Source: CAYZZU01 sp964483105 | GTDB lineage: Bacteria > CG2-30-53-67 | Direction of reading: 5' to 3' | Assembly (NCBI GenBank): GCA_964483105.1 | Contig: CAYZZU010000016.1 | Location: 1 to 56,347 of the forward strand | Length of the DNA stretch: 56,347 bases | Shown: positions 16,193-25,192 of the stretch, one piece after another | How the letters are laid out: every line of letters starts with the position of its first letter | Position numbering within the stretch: position 1 is the first letter of the stretch | Notes under the pieces: generated by a model | What the model was told of the DNA's origin: nothing | The model's database searches: none | The model's input: the letters and a program-made list of their open reading frames with translations, nothing else | Position numbers and translations under genes: made by a program

Positions 16193-17719
16193 ATGTTGAA
16201 TCAGAAAAATCCGGAATTTACAAAATATTACACCCTGTTTCTTCGGAACAAGCGGCTTTTTTTCATCCCCCTGATTTTGGTTTTCTGTGTGATTGCCTTG
16301 AGCAGTCTCTTCTTTCCGAAGATCTATGAGTCGTACACGGTGATCCGTGTTCAAAGGGAACAACCCAACCCGCTGGGAACCAACCGTCTGGTTCGGGAGG
16401 ATCTTCAGTCCAGGTTGAGGACCCTGAAGGAAGTGGTGCTGAGTCGCCCCCACCTCCAGGAGACCATACGGAAACTGCATCTTGATTCCGGTATTACAAC
16501 AGACCTGGATCGGGAAAACCTGATTCAATCGATCAAGAAACATGTGTCTCTGGAAAAAAGAGGATCGGATCTTTTTACCGTTTCTTTCCAGGATCGCGAT
16601 CCGGTGAAGGCCATGCAGGTGACCAACACGATTGTGGACCTCTTCATGGAAGAGAGCCTGTCGATGAAACGGAATGAGGCCTATTCTTCCGTGGAGTTTA
16701 TTCAGAAACAGCTTCAGATGTATCGAAAAAAACTGGAAGATTCGGAGGAGGCTTTAAGGAAGTTCAAGCAGGCCCATATCGGGGAGATGCCCGGGGAACA
16801 GAATACCGACCTGGTTCACCTGGACCGGCTTCGTGATTCCCTTGCCCAAGTCAACCTGTCGCTCCAGGAGGCTGCCGGAAGAAAGGAGTTGATCGAGAAA
16901 CAGTTATCGAGTGAAAAACCGATGGTTGTCACCATGAGATCCGGAGAACCCTCATCGGTTTCGGATAAAATCAGGATCCTGCAGTTTCAGTTGAGCCAAC
17001 TTCTGGCTCATTACACTGAAAAATATCCGGACATCATCCGGATTCGATCCGAGATCGAGAATCTCAGGCGGCAAAAGAAATCGGGCGGGAGCACGAGAGA
17101 AGGTATACCCCAAGCCGACTCTCTGAGCGCCTTAAACCCCATCCACCAGAAATTAAAAGAAGACCTCAACAACATTCAGATCACGATCGGGTCCTTGGAG
17201 ACCAAGAAACGGGTTCTGGCGAAAAAGATCGCTGAATATCAGAAAAAAGTAATCAGTATCCCCAACCAGGAAAAAGAACTGGCGGAGTTGCAACGGGACT
17301 ATAATGTCAATGAAAAGATCTACCAGATGCTGCTCATGAAGTATGAGGAGGCCCGGATCTCGAAACAGCTTGAATTCAGCCAGGGCGGAACGCGTTTTCA
17401 GGTGGTGGAACCGGCTACGATTCCGATCCGGCCGGTCAAGCCGAAGCGGATCACTTTTCTGGCTGCCGGTCTGCTTCTGGGGTGTGCGGCCGGAGGGGGG
17501 CTGATTCTCTTTAAGGACTTCATGGATACCTCGACCCGGGGAGTCAAAGAGGCGGAGGAGGTTTACGGGTGTCCCGTTCTGGCCGCGATCCCGGTGATTG
17601 TCACGAAAGATGATTGGGAGACCCGTCGCAAACGCTGGAGAAAATGGATTTTAAGTTCAGCGTTGATCCTCCTTTCTTTGGTCGGTGTGGGGGCCTATGT
17701 GATCTTTCATGGTTATTGA
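16193..17719 (+). CDS. Wzz/GumC-type polysaccharide chain-length determinant (XrtA-locus type)
   Basis: Inner-membrane polysaccharide co-polymerase of 508 aa. It has an N-terminal membrane segment (about 22-42, FFIPLILVFCVIALSSLFF), a long periplasmic coiled-coil region rich in Glu/Lys/Leu (about 170-390), and a second segment (about 417-437) preceded by the PxxP-like TIPIRPVKPKR characteristic of Wzz proteins. A third hydrophobic stretch closes the C-terminus. GumC-like and XrtA-associated proteins share this build. RBS AAAAGGTGA precedes the ATG. Together with the ATPase and tyrosine kinase downstream it points to export of a surface polysaccharide. Confidence 0.88.
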   Translation: MLNQKNPEFTKYYTLFLRNKRLFFIPLILVFCVIALSSLFFPKIYESYTVIRVQREQPNPLGTNRLVREDLQSRLRTLKEVVLSRPHLQETIRKLHLDSGITTDLDRENLIQSIKKHVSLEKRGSDLFTVSFQDRDPVKAMQVTNTIVDLFMEESLSMKRNEAYSSVEFIQKQLQMYRKKLEDSEEALRKFKQAHIGEMPGEQNTDLVHLDRLRDSLAQVNLSLQEAAGRKELIEKQLSSEKPMVVTMRSGEPSSVSDKIRILQFQLSQLLAHYTEKYPDIIRIRSEIENLRRQKKSGGSTREGIPQADSLSALNPIHQKLKEDLNNIQITIGSLETKKRVLAKKIAEYQKKVISIPNQEKELAELQRDYNVNEKIYQMLLMKYEEARISKQLEFSQGGTRFQVVEPATIPIRPVKPKRITFLAAGLLLGCAAGGGLILFKDFMDTSTRGVKEAEEVYGCPVLAAIPVIVTKDDWETRRKRWRKWILSSALILLSLVGVGAYVIFHGY

Positions 17720-17755
17720 TCCGTTTCCGGATTGGAAGGAGACTTTTGGACCAAG

Positions 17756-19273
17756 ATGTACACACAATTTTACGGTCTCAAGGAAAAACCCTTTAAGCTG
17801 GTACCGGATCCCCGTTTCCTCTATTTGAGCAACGCCCACAAGTCGGCGCTGACCCATCTTCAGTATGGCCTGGAGGACCGGAATGGGTTCGTGGTGATCA
17901 CCGGGGAGGTCGGTTCCGGCAAGACCCTTCTTCTCCGAGTCCTTCTCGATTCCCTTCCCGCTACGTTCCGGGTGGCCCGGATCATCAATACCAACTTCAA
18001 TGCGAAGGAGCTCCTGGAGCACGTGCTCAACGAGTTCGGCGTGGAAACTTCCGGAGAGAGCAAGCCCCGGCTTCTCGCGCGACTGACACAGGTCCTTCTG
18101 CAAACCTATTCCGAGAAAAAGGAGGCGATCCTAGTTATCGACGAGGCACAGAACCTGAGACAGGATGCGCTGGAAGAGTTACGGATGATTTCCAATCTGG
18201 AGACAAACACGGAGAAACTGGTCCAGATCGTCATGGTCGGGCAGCCGCAACTCCGTTTCACGTTGAACCTTCCCGTCCTGGAACAACTGAAACAGCGAAT
18301 CACGGTGCAGTATCACATCCCCCCTTTAACGGAGGAGGAAACTTCCGCTTATGTGAATCACCGCCTTGCGATCTCCAGAGGAGCCCCGTTGGAAATCTGT
18401 ACGCCCGAGGCATTGAAACTGATTTATGGGTATTCCCGGGGCATCCCGAGGCTGATTAATGTCGTATCGGATGCGGCCCTTCGTCTCGGTTACGTGGAAG
18501 AAAAAAAGATCCTGGATGAATCGATTTTGCGGGAGGTGATTCAGGAACTGGAGGAAATCGGGGGGCAGGACGCGTTACAGTCGGTTCCTCAGGAAGAGGA
18601 TACGTCCATTCTGGAACAGAAAAAATCCTTTGAAGAAAGATTATCTGAATTGGAGAAAAAACAGGGCGAGGTACGTCGTAAAGAGGAGGAACTTCTGACC
18701 AAGATTATGGATCTCGAACGCTCGATTCATTCCGGAAGGATTTCCGAATCCCAAGATGTTTCCGCCTCGGACCGGGATAAGCCGTCTGTGCGGATCGATC
18801 GACGGGGATTGGATGATCTCTTCTCCCGGGTCGACCGATTAAAATCCGATCTCGATACTCTGGAATTTCAGCGATGGTTTTTTGCCTCTTCTGAAGAAGA
18901 AAAGGGCCGTTTCCAGGGACGCCGGGAACGGATCGAGAGAAACGACGCCTTTCGCAAGCAAAAGGAAGCCAACCTGATTCAACGCCTGGAGAAACTCCTG
19001 GATTCCTTTCGGGTGATCGAGAACCGCACAGCGGCGCTCGACGATATCCGGGAGGGAGCCGCCCGCAAGGAGTCCGTGCTCGAGTCGAAACTGGATGAAT
19101 TGAAACGCCTTATTTTGAAAAGCAAGCCCGGGGAGGTCTCCGGCCTTCCCGTGAAGTTGGAGAAGAACGGGAAGGAACCGGACCAACCCGCGGGAGAAAA
19201 CCGGACTTATCCGGTGAAAGTCCCGGGGCGCCGGTTTAACCGGCTGATCCGTGAAATTCTGAAAGAATCCTGA
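17756..19273 (+). CDS. ExeA-like AAA ATPase of polysaccharide/PEP-CTERM loci with coiled-coil tail
   Basis: The protein begins MYTQFYGLKEKPFKLVPDPRFLY, the hallmark start of ExeA/GspA-like ATPases; the ATG at 17756 was chosen for this reason over a TTG at 17732. Walker A GEVGSGKT is at about residues 51-58, Walker B AILVIDEAQ near 125-133, and a sensor/arginine segment LKQRITVQYHIPPL follows. Residues after about 270 are charged, coiled-coil sequence without the peptidoglycan-binding domain found in some relatives. Such ATPases occur in XrtA/PEP-CTERM exopolysaccharide clusters. It lies 36 bp after the chain-length determinant and is 505 aa long. Confidence 0.87.
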   Translation: MYTQFYGLKEKPFKLVPDPRFLYLSNAHKSALTHLQYGLEDRNGFVVITGEVGSGKTLLLRVLLDSLPATFRVARIINTNFNAKELLEHVLNEFGVETSGESKPRLLARLTQVLLQTYSEKKEAILVIDEAQNLRQDALEELRMISNLETNTEKLVQIVMVGQPQLRFTLNLPVLEQLKQRITVQYHIPPLTEEETSAYVNHRLAISRGAPLEICTPEALKLIYGYSRGIPRLINVVSDAALRLGYVEEKKILDESILREVIQELEEIGGQDALQSVPQEEDTSILEQKKSFEERLSELEKKQGEVRRKEEELLTKIMDLERSIHSGRISESQDVSASDRDKPSVRIDRRGLDDLFSRVDRLKSDLDTLEFQRWFFASSEEEKGRFQGRRERIERNDAFRKQKEANLIQRLEKLLDSFRVIENRTAALDDIREGAARKESVLESKLDELKRLILKSKPGEVSGLPVKLEKNGKEPDQPAGENRTYPVKVPGRRFNRLIREILKES

Positions 19274-19328
19274 CTCCGGGACGTTTGCCGGCGATGGAGA
19301 CCGTGAGAACAAACAGAAAGACAGCGCC

Positions 19329-20954
19329 ATGGAAATACGGGGTCTGATCAAGGATTTTCCGGTTCGGCTCCTTCTCGAGCAGGCGGAAAGCGAGGAGCAG
19401 ACCGGTAATCTCATCCTGAAGAGTAAAACCGGGATCGGGGAGATCAGCTTTGCGAACGGTTTGATCTATTCGGCGGATGCGCCTTTCGTGCGGGAGCGAA
19501 TCGGTCAGAGGCTGGTTCAAAACGCGATGATCCGGTCCTCCGATCTGTACTGCTGTCTTCGGGAGCAGGTACAAAACCAGAATCTCCTGCTGGGAGAGAT
19601 CCTGTCACGGAGGAACCTGCTGCCCCCGGAAGCGGTCCATGCCGTCATTTCCCGGCAGATTGAAGATGCGGTGCTGTATCTTCTCTCCTGGGATGAGGGG
19701 CAATTTTCCTTTGAACGGACCCCCCCTGGTCATTCCTGTTCCGTGACCATCCGTCCGAAGACACTCCTTTCCAAAAAGAAGAAAATTCAGAATCTGAAGG
19801 CTTCTTCACGGCAGGGGATCCTTCAGTGGATGGAGGATCATCCGGGTTCGCTTCTCCATCAGAGATTTCTGCGGGAACTCGAACGCAAGTTCTCCCGGGC
19901 GAATTGTTTTGAACCCAGGATCGTGGTGGTTCTTGTGGAAGGGGAATCACGATTCCGGATGTTGGTTCAGGAAGAGCTGGCCAAGCAGAATTTTACAGTC
20001 AAAGGGGTCAGCGGCCCCGACAAAACCCGGGATGTGATCACCCGTCTTCTGGAAACCGGTTACAGCCCGATTGTGATTACCGACGTGGACTTCACCCGTT
20101 CGGGAAGAAAGGTCAAGCTGGAGGGGCTTTCCCTGATGGAGTCCCTCCATCAGGAGCATCCTGAAATTCCGATCGTGGTGGCCACCACCTATCCGATCTC
20201 GAATTTAAGACGAAAAATTCTTTTCTTCGGGGGTCTCTTCTGTCTGACCAAGCCGGATTTGAGTGTTCTCTCCTCCAGAAACTTCGAGCAGATCTTCAGT
20301 GCCTACATACGCGAACTGACTTATTGTCTGGATCTCAGTATTCACCAGTATTATCAGCAATATTACCAGGAACGGGAGGAACTGATCAAAGATGACCTTC
20401 TGGAGCATCTGTACAACACCCGGGAGGAAGTGGCTCTGACCGGGAATGAATTGATCGAGGCCGCTTCGGCACAGGAGGTTTTTTACCAGACGAGTGAGTT
20501 GCTGGTTCGCAGGGGGAACGTGGACAAAGCGATCAATACCGTCCTCGATTTCGTGATTCAATTCTGTGATCATGCGGCCCTCTTCCTGTGGGGGAAGAAA
20601 TATCTCAACGGGTACCTCGGCCGTTCCAGCCTCCGGGCCGATTTCAGTGACCGGATCCGGAAGGTTTCGGTGGAGTATGGGCGGATTCCATTTCTTAAAA
20701 AGCTCTATGGCAACCAGGAACTGGTCAACGGCCCCCTTCCCGAAGATTCATCCTACCTCGATTTTATCGATCAATTTCTGGAAATCCGGCCCGCGTCGCA
20801 TATGCTTTATCCGGTGGTGGTGATGGGGAAGGTGGTTGCGCTGTGGTATGTTGATTCCGTGAAGGAAAAGGAGAGGGTTCCAAGATCCAAGAGTATTCTC
20901 TCCCTCGTGAATCTAATCGCTCTGTCGGTCAAACTGGATATTGAGGGAGTCTGA
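19329..20954 (+). CDS. PATAN (DUF4388) domain protein with receiver-like and GAF-like parts, 541 aa
   Basis: Residues 1-130 match the PATAN/DUF4388 pattern (GLIKDFPVRLLLEQAESEEQTG, ISFANGLIYSA, ISRQIEDAVLYLLSWDEGQFSFE). Residues about 195-330 look like a response-regulator receiver (RIVVVLVEGESRFRMLV, IVITDVDF, IPIVVATTYPI) in which the usual acidic pair is replaced, although an Asp in the phosphoacceptor strand (ITDVDF) remains. The C-terminal part from about 380 resembles a GAF-like domain. Known PATAN proteins act in motility and polysaccharide regulation. It is soluble, with no signal peptide, and stands 4 bp before the GspE-like gene. Confidence 0.75.
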   Translation: MEIRGLIKDFPVRLLLEQAESEEQTGNLILKSKTGIGEISFANGLIYSADAPFVRERIGQRLVQNAMIRSSDLYCCLREQVQNQNLLLGEILSRRNLLPPEAVHAVISRQIEDAVLYLLSWDEGQFSFERTPPGHSCSVTIRPKTLLSKKKKIQNLKASSRQGILQWMEDHPGSLLHQRFLRELERKFSRANCFEPRIVVVLVEGESRFRMLVQEELAKQNFTVKGVSGPDKTRDVITRLLETGYSPIVITDVDFTRSGRKVKLEGLSLMESLHQEHPEIPIVVATTYPISNLRRKILFFGGLFCLTKPDLSVLSSRNFEQIFSAYIRELTYCLDLSIHQYYQQYYQEREELIKDDLLEHLYNTREEVALTGNELIEAASAQEVFYQTSELLVRRGNVDKAINTVLDFVIQFCDHAALFLWGKKYLNGYLGRSSLRADFSDRIRKVSVEYGRIPFLKKLYGNQELVNGPLPEDSSYLDFIDQFLEIRPASHMLYPVVVMGKVVALWYVDSVKEKERVPRSKSILSLVNLIALSVKLDIEGV

Positions 20955-20957
20955 CCC

Positions 20958-22697
20958 GTGAATCAGAAAGCTACCAAACAGAAAATCGGCCAGCTCCTTC
21001 GGGAGCTGAAAGTTGTGGACGAGCGTCAACTGGAGCAGGCCCTGGATGAACAGAAGCAAACCCGGGAGCGGCTTGGGTCCGTGTTGATCAAGATGGGCTT
21101 TCTGACCTCAGAGGACCTGGATTATCTTTTGGCCAGACAGTACAATGTTCCCTTTATCAGCCTGGAACAGTATCGTCTGGACCCGAAGGTGGTTCAACTG
21201 ATCCCGGAAAAGTATTGCCGGGAGCACAAGGTGATTGCCGTTCAGTGTAATCAGAACCTGTTGACCGTGGCCATGGCGGATCCTCACGATATTACGGTGA
21301 TCAACGAGTTGTCTTTTATCACCGGGCTGAAGATCGCCCCGGTGGTCAGCGCGGAAATCTCGATCGACCGCTCCCTGGACGCTCTCTTCCCGGAGTGTGA
21401 GGTGGAGACCCGGGAACCGGATTGGGAGGCCGAACTTGCCGTCCCGGAAGAAGTGGAAATCGAAATTATCCGGGGTGAAGAAGAACCCACGGATATTGAA
21501 GACATCATTTCCTCTTCCGAGGACGCTCCGATCGTCCGGCTGGTGAACCTGATCCTGGTGGCCGCCCTGGACAAGAAGGCCTCCCATGTTCACATTGAAC
21601 CCCTGATGGACCGCCTTCGAATTCGTCTCCGGATCGACGGAACTCTGAGCGACTTAACTCATCCCCCGAAGCAGTACCACATCAACATCATCAACCGGCT
21701 GAAGATCTTAAGTTCCCTGGATATCACCCAGCGGAACATTCCCCAGGAAAATTCTTTCCAGATCCGTTCCCGGGGACGTTTCGTCGACGTGAAGGTCGCC
21801 ACTTTTCCCACCCGTTACGGAGAGAGCATGGTCTTGAGCCTTCGTATGCAGTATCAGAAGACCCTTGACCTGGAGTCTCTCGGAATGTCCCCGGAGGTTC
21901 TTCAGGAGTTTAAACGACAGATCAGTGCCAAACGCGGTTTTCTCCTGGTTGTCGGGCCGAACAACAGCGGAAAGACCTCATCCTTATATGCCACGCTCCA
22001 TTTTCTGAACACCTCCGAACGATGCATCTACACCTTCGAAAACCCGATCAAGAACCTGATTGAAGGAATTTTCCAGGGGCAACCCAATGAAAAGGCGGGC
22101 CTCTCCTATACCCAGGGCGTCCGTTCCATCCTGGTCCAGGACCCGGATGTCCTGATGCTCGGAGATATGAATTTTGAAAACGCGGTTGAATATTCTCTTC
22201 AGGCCGCCCTGTCCAAGACCCTGGTGTTAGGGCGGATGAACTACAATGATTCGGCGGGGGCTTTACTCCACCTCCTGGATATGGGGGTTCCTCCTTTTCT
22301 GGTTTCCCAGGCGGTTACGGCTGTCCTGAGCCAGCGCCTGGTCCGGAAAATCTGCCCGAACTGTTCGGAAAGCTACATTCCCCCCACGAAGATTCTGGAG
22401 GAGGTGAAGACCTCTTTAGGGATTCGGGACGTTACCTTCTATCGCGGAAACGGATGCAGGGATTGCGGACTGACCGGTTATCTCGGTACCGTCGGGGTCT
22501 TTGAACTGGTTGTCTTGAACGAAGAGATCCGGCAGATGATCCTGGATCGAGCCTCCCGTCGGACGATCTGGAAGGCCATCCGGGAAAAGGGCACGGTTAC
22601 GCTCTACCGGGATGCACTGCAAAAGGTTGTCCGGGGGATCACCACCTATGAAGAGATACTGAATCTGGCGGATCTGGAAATGATCCGGAGTTCCTGA
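20958..22697 (+). CDS. GspE/PilB-like ATPase with altered catalytic motifs, 579 aa
   Basis: The N-terminus (1-150) is an MshEN/GspE-N domain (IGQLLRELKVVDERQLEQAL, LGSVLIKMGFLT), followed by the PilB-type core (ASHVHIEPLMDRLRIRLRIDG) and a zinc tetracysteine region (CPNC ... CRDC). Walker A is kept as GPNNSGKT (about 333-341). The other motifs differ from family norms: the Asp box is ENPIK instead of EDPVE, the Walker B end is LGDMNF instead of VGEIRD, and the His box is GRMNYNDS instead of STLHTND, so the conserved His and Glu are missing. It may bind but hardly hydrolyse ATP, or act as a scaffold (inference). The start codon is GTG with GAGGGAG eight bases upstream. No pilin or GspF-type gene is nearby. 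Confidence 0.88.
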   Translation: MNQKATKQKIGQLLRELKVVDERQLEQALDEQKQTRERLGSVLIKMGFLTSEDLDYLLARQYNVPFISLEQYRLDPKVVQLIPEKYCREHKVIAVQCNQNLLTVAMADPHDITVINELSFITGLKIAPVVSAEISIDRSLDALFPECEVETREPDWEAELAVPEEVEIEIIRGEEEPTDIEDIISSSEDAPIVRLVNLILVAALDKKASHVHIEPLMDRLRIRLRIDGTLSDLTHPPKQYHINIINRLKILSSLDITQRNIPQENSFQIRSRGRFVDVKVATFPTRYGESMVLSLRMQYQKTLDLESLGMSPEVLQEFKRQISAKRGFLLVVGPNNSGKTSSLYATLHFLNTSERCIYTFENPIKNLIEGIFQGQPNEKAGLSYTQGVRSILVQDPDVLMLGDMNFENAVEYSLQAALSKTLVLGRMNYNDSAGALLHLLDMGVPPFLVSQAVTAVLSQRLVRKICPNCSESYIPPTKILEEVKTSLGIRDVTFYRGNGCRDCGLTGYLGTVGVFELVVLNEEIRQMILDRASRRTIWKAIREKGTVTLYRDALQKVVRGITTYEEILNLADLEMIRSS

Positions 22698-22717
22698 GGA
22701 AGCATGGGAGTGGTTGC

Positions 22718-23524
22718 ATGAGGAGCATTGAAAAAGGACTTGAAAAGGCTCTCCGTGAGAGGGGTGACGCGGAAAGGATCCGGCAAGCGGATTTAATGAG
22801 GCATTGGAAGGGCGCCCCGGTGGATCCTTCCCGGTTAAGCGCCTACCTTGTTTCTCTGCTCGATCCGAAATCTCTGGCCACGGAACAGTTCAAGCGTCTT
22901 CGTACCCAAATCCTGAGGAAGATGAAAAAACGGATGGAAAATGCCATCCTGGTGACCAGCGCCGTGGGAGGGGAAGGAAAGACCACCACGGCCCTCAATC
23001 TTGCGATCTCCATCGCCCAGGGAATGAGTGAATCGGTTCTCCTGGTGGACACCGACTTGCGAAAGCCGGGATTGCATACCCACCTGGGTATCGAAGCGAA
23101 ATACGGACTTGTGGATTACCTCCGCGAAGGAACCGATCTGTCCTCTTTCCTGATCAGGACAGCGGTTCCCAAGTTGACCCTTCTCCCTTCGGGAACCCCG
23201 CCTGGGAACCCTTCAGAACTCCTGGGGTCCGAGCGGATGAGCCATCTGCTCCAGGAGGTCAAGGCCCGTTACGCGAACCGCTTCATCATTATGGATACCT
23301 CTCCGATCAATGTTTTTACCGACACTTCCATACTGGCCCCCCAGGCGGATGGAGTCCTCCTGGTCGTCAAAGACGGTGAAACTCCGAGGGAGTATGTGCT
23401 CAGGGCCATATCTCAACTGGAAGAGAGCAATCTTTTAGGGATCTGCCTGAATCATATTACAGCGCCGGAATCTCTGAAGGATACCTATTACTACTATTCC
23501 CGTTATGGTGAGACGGAACGTTAG
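22718..23524 (+). CDS. BY-type polysaccharide tyrosine autokinase (CpsD/EpsG-like)
   Basis: A soluble 268-aa bacterial tyrosine kinase that works with a Wzz/GumC co-polymerase to control polysaccharide length and export. Visible are Walker A SAVGGEGKTT (81-90), Walker A-prime VLLVDTDLRKP, the LLPSGTPPGNPSELL stretch, Walker B FIIMDTSP and a C-terminal tyrosine cluster YYYYSRYG in the last 14 residues, the autophosphorylation site. The membrane partner is the gene at 16193-17719, three genes upstream. Last gene of the plus-strand cassette; convergent with the receiver gene, 26 bp away. Confidence 0.93.
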   Translation: MRSIEKGLEKALRERGDAERIRQADLMRHWKGAPVDPSRLSAYLVSLLDPKSLATEQFKRLRTQILRKMKKRMENAILVTSAVGGEGKTTTALNLAISIAQGMSESVLLVDTDLRKPGLHTHLGIEAKYGLVDYLREGTDLSSFLIRTAVPKLTLLPSGTPPGNPSELLGSERMSHLLQEVKARYANRFIIMDTSPINVFTDTSILAPQADGVLLVVKDGETPREYVLRAISQLEESNLLGICLNHITAPESLKDTYYYYSRYGETER

Positions 23525-23550
23525 TGCGACGGTTCATCGACCGGGATTTT

Positions 23551-23901
23551 TCATTCCAGAATCTCCCGGATCTTTTCCTTTAATTCCGAAAATTCAGAAC
23601 TCTTGACCACGTAATGATCCGCCGCCACAGCGGAGAAATAGGTCTTGTAGGAGTCGTAGGCGGAATAAAGGATCACGGGAAGATCATAATGGGTTTCCCG
23701 AATTCTCCGGAGGATCATCAGGCCGTCCTCACCGGGCATTTTGATATCCAGGGTCACCAGGTCGGGACTTTCCGCTCGGATCAGATCCAGGGCCTGTTCT
23801 CCGTTTTCAGCCGTCAGGACCAGGTAGCCCGCATCCTCCAGTTCTTCCCGCAGGAGAAGACGGATGTTTTCTTCGTCATCTACGACCAGGATCTTCTTCA
23901 T
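23551..23901 (-). CDS. Stand-alone response regulator receiver, 116 aa
   Basis: A single CheY-like domain without output module. The acidic pair VVDDEE (residues 8-9), phosphoacceptor in LVTLDIKMPG (near residue 52), Ser in ILYSAYD and Lys in YVVKSSEF (near 102) are all in place. The ATG at 23901 lies inside the end of the glycosyltransferase gene (26-bp overlap), so it is translated from the same transcript as the compatible-solute genes. Partner kinase unknown; the PocR kinase at 14033-16042 lacks an adjacent regulator. Confidence 0.92.
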   Translation of the reverse strand: MKKILVVDDEENIRLLLREELEDAGYLVLTAENGEQALDLIRAESPDLVTLDIKMPGEDGLMILRRIRETHYDLPVILYSAYDSYKTYFSAVAADHYVVKSSEFSELKEKIREILE

Positions 23902-25192
23902 AACGGTCTCCCTCGGATGATCTGGATTGCCATCTTTCGACCAGATAGGGTTTCAGATTTTCGTACATGGTACAGATCCGGCTGATCTGGGCCTCGGCCT
24001 GATGGGAGTCCATCTGCAGAGTCTTTTCCACATAAGTAGCCGTTGCCGCGAAATAGATCGGTACCAGGGCGGAGAGGATGGATCCCCGTCTGTCCGGCTC
24101 CTGACAAAAGGCCAGGGCGAAATCGTAAACCGTCTTGACCCAGATTTCGAAGGGAAGTTCAAAGTACCGATCGTCTCCTTCCGCGACCTCCATGATCTTG
24201 TAGTAATTTTCCGGTTCCAGAATTTCTTGCCAGATGTTCCGGCAGGTGGGGACGCCCTCTCGGAAGGAATGGATCAGGTTCTCCTTATCTACGTGGACCG
24301 GCCGGGGATTCACCTCGGTCTCAAAACCGAAAATGGCCGTCGGGCGACTGCTTCGAAGAGGAATCCATTCATGGTCATAGTGAACCATCAGGGAAAAGAG
24401 GGTACCCACCACCTGAGTGAACATGGGCGCCAGGTCCTTGCCTGGATCCTTGTCTTCATGGATTTTGGCCCCCAGGAAGGACTGGCAGATCTTGAAATTT
24501 TCATGAATCGCCACGGTGGTCATCCAGATATCGATCCCGAAACGGGCGATATCGGTTTCCCAGATTTCTTGATCCAGCAGACTGTTTGCCAGGTCCCGGG
24601 AAAAGCCGAAATCTCCTCCGATCGGCTGACGCACGCGCCTGCCGTACAGGGCGCGGGTCAGGGGATAGGCGATCAGGTTTGTAATGGTTCCGTCGTATTT
24701 ATGCCGGCTGTAATAGGGGGTTACGAATCCGAACCCCTTTTTCACGATCGGGGCGACCAGAAGTTCGATCCACTCCGGAGAGATGCTCCTGAGGTCCGAG
24801 TCCACCACGCAGCATCCTTCGGCGTTCACGGTCTTCGCGGCTTCCAGGATGGCTCGAATCGCCGATCCCTTTCCCGGAGTTCCGACATAATTGGTCACCA
24901 CAATCTCGGGAAAGGAGTCCGGAGGTGAAATCAGGTTCTTTTCCAGCGTTTCAGGTCCGGGTGCCTTCTTGAGAATCCCCCGGATTTCTTCCGCTTCCCC
25001 ACCCTCGGAAACGAAGATCACGCCGCGCCGGTCCGGAAAGTATTTGGCCAGGCCCAGAAAACAGGCCGTAACAACCCGGACAATAGAGTGAAGACTCCTG
25101 TAGCTCGGGATCCCTATGAGAAGATCGGCCGTTCCGATTCCCCGCAGGAGAGACCGGGCCTCGGAATCCAGAGAGGTCGTTCGTTCCGTCAT
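23876..25192 (-). CDS. Glycosyltransferase, GT2/GT81-like, paralogue of the gene at 26144-27421
   Basis: The 438-aa protein starts at an ATG at 25192 that overlaps the upstream phosphatase stop as ATGA, with AAAGG eight bases before it. A GT-A fold is indicated by LLIGIPSYRSL, KGSAIRAILEA, the DxD in VVDSDLRSI, and a segment shared with the second enzyme (KYDGTITN, RQPIGGDF, RFGIDIWMTT). The DGGSTDDS nucleotide loop of the paralogue is replaced by SEGGEAEEI, so donor use or activity may differ. Context suggests a sugar transfer onto glycerate or glucosylglycerate-type acceptors (inference). Confidence 0.8.
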   Translation of the reverse strand: MTERTTSLDSEARSLLRGIGTADLLIGIPSYRSLHSIVRVVTACFLGLAKYFPDRRGVIFVSEGGEAEEIRGILKKAPGPETLEKNLISPPDSFPEIVVTNYVGTPGKGSAIRAILEAAKTVNAEGCCVVDSDLRSISPEWIELLVAPIVKKGFGFVTPYYSRHKYDGTITNLIAYPLTRALYGRRVRQPIGGDFGFSRDLANSLLDQEIWETDIARFGIDIWMTTVAIHENFKICQSFLGAKIHEDKDPGKDLAPMFTQVVGTLFSLMVHYDHEWIPLRSSRPTAIFGFETEVNPRPVHVDKENLIHSFREGVPTCRNIWQEILEPENYYKIMEVAEGDDRYFELPFEIWVKTVYDFALAFCQEPDRRGSILSALVPIYFAATATYVEKTLQMDSHQAEAQISRICTMYENLKPYLVERWQSRSSEGDRYEEDPGRR

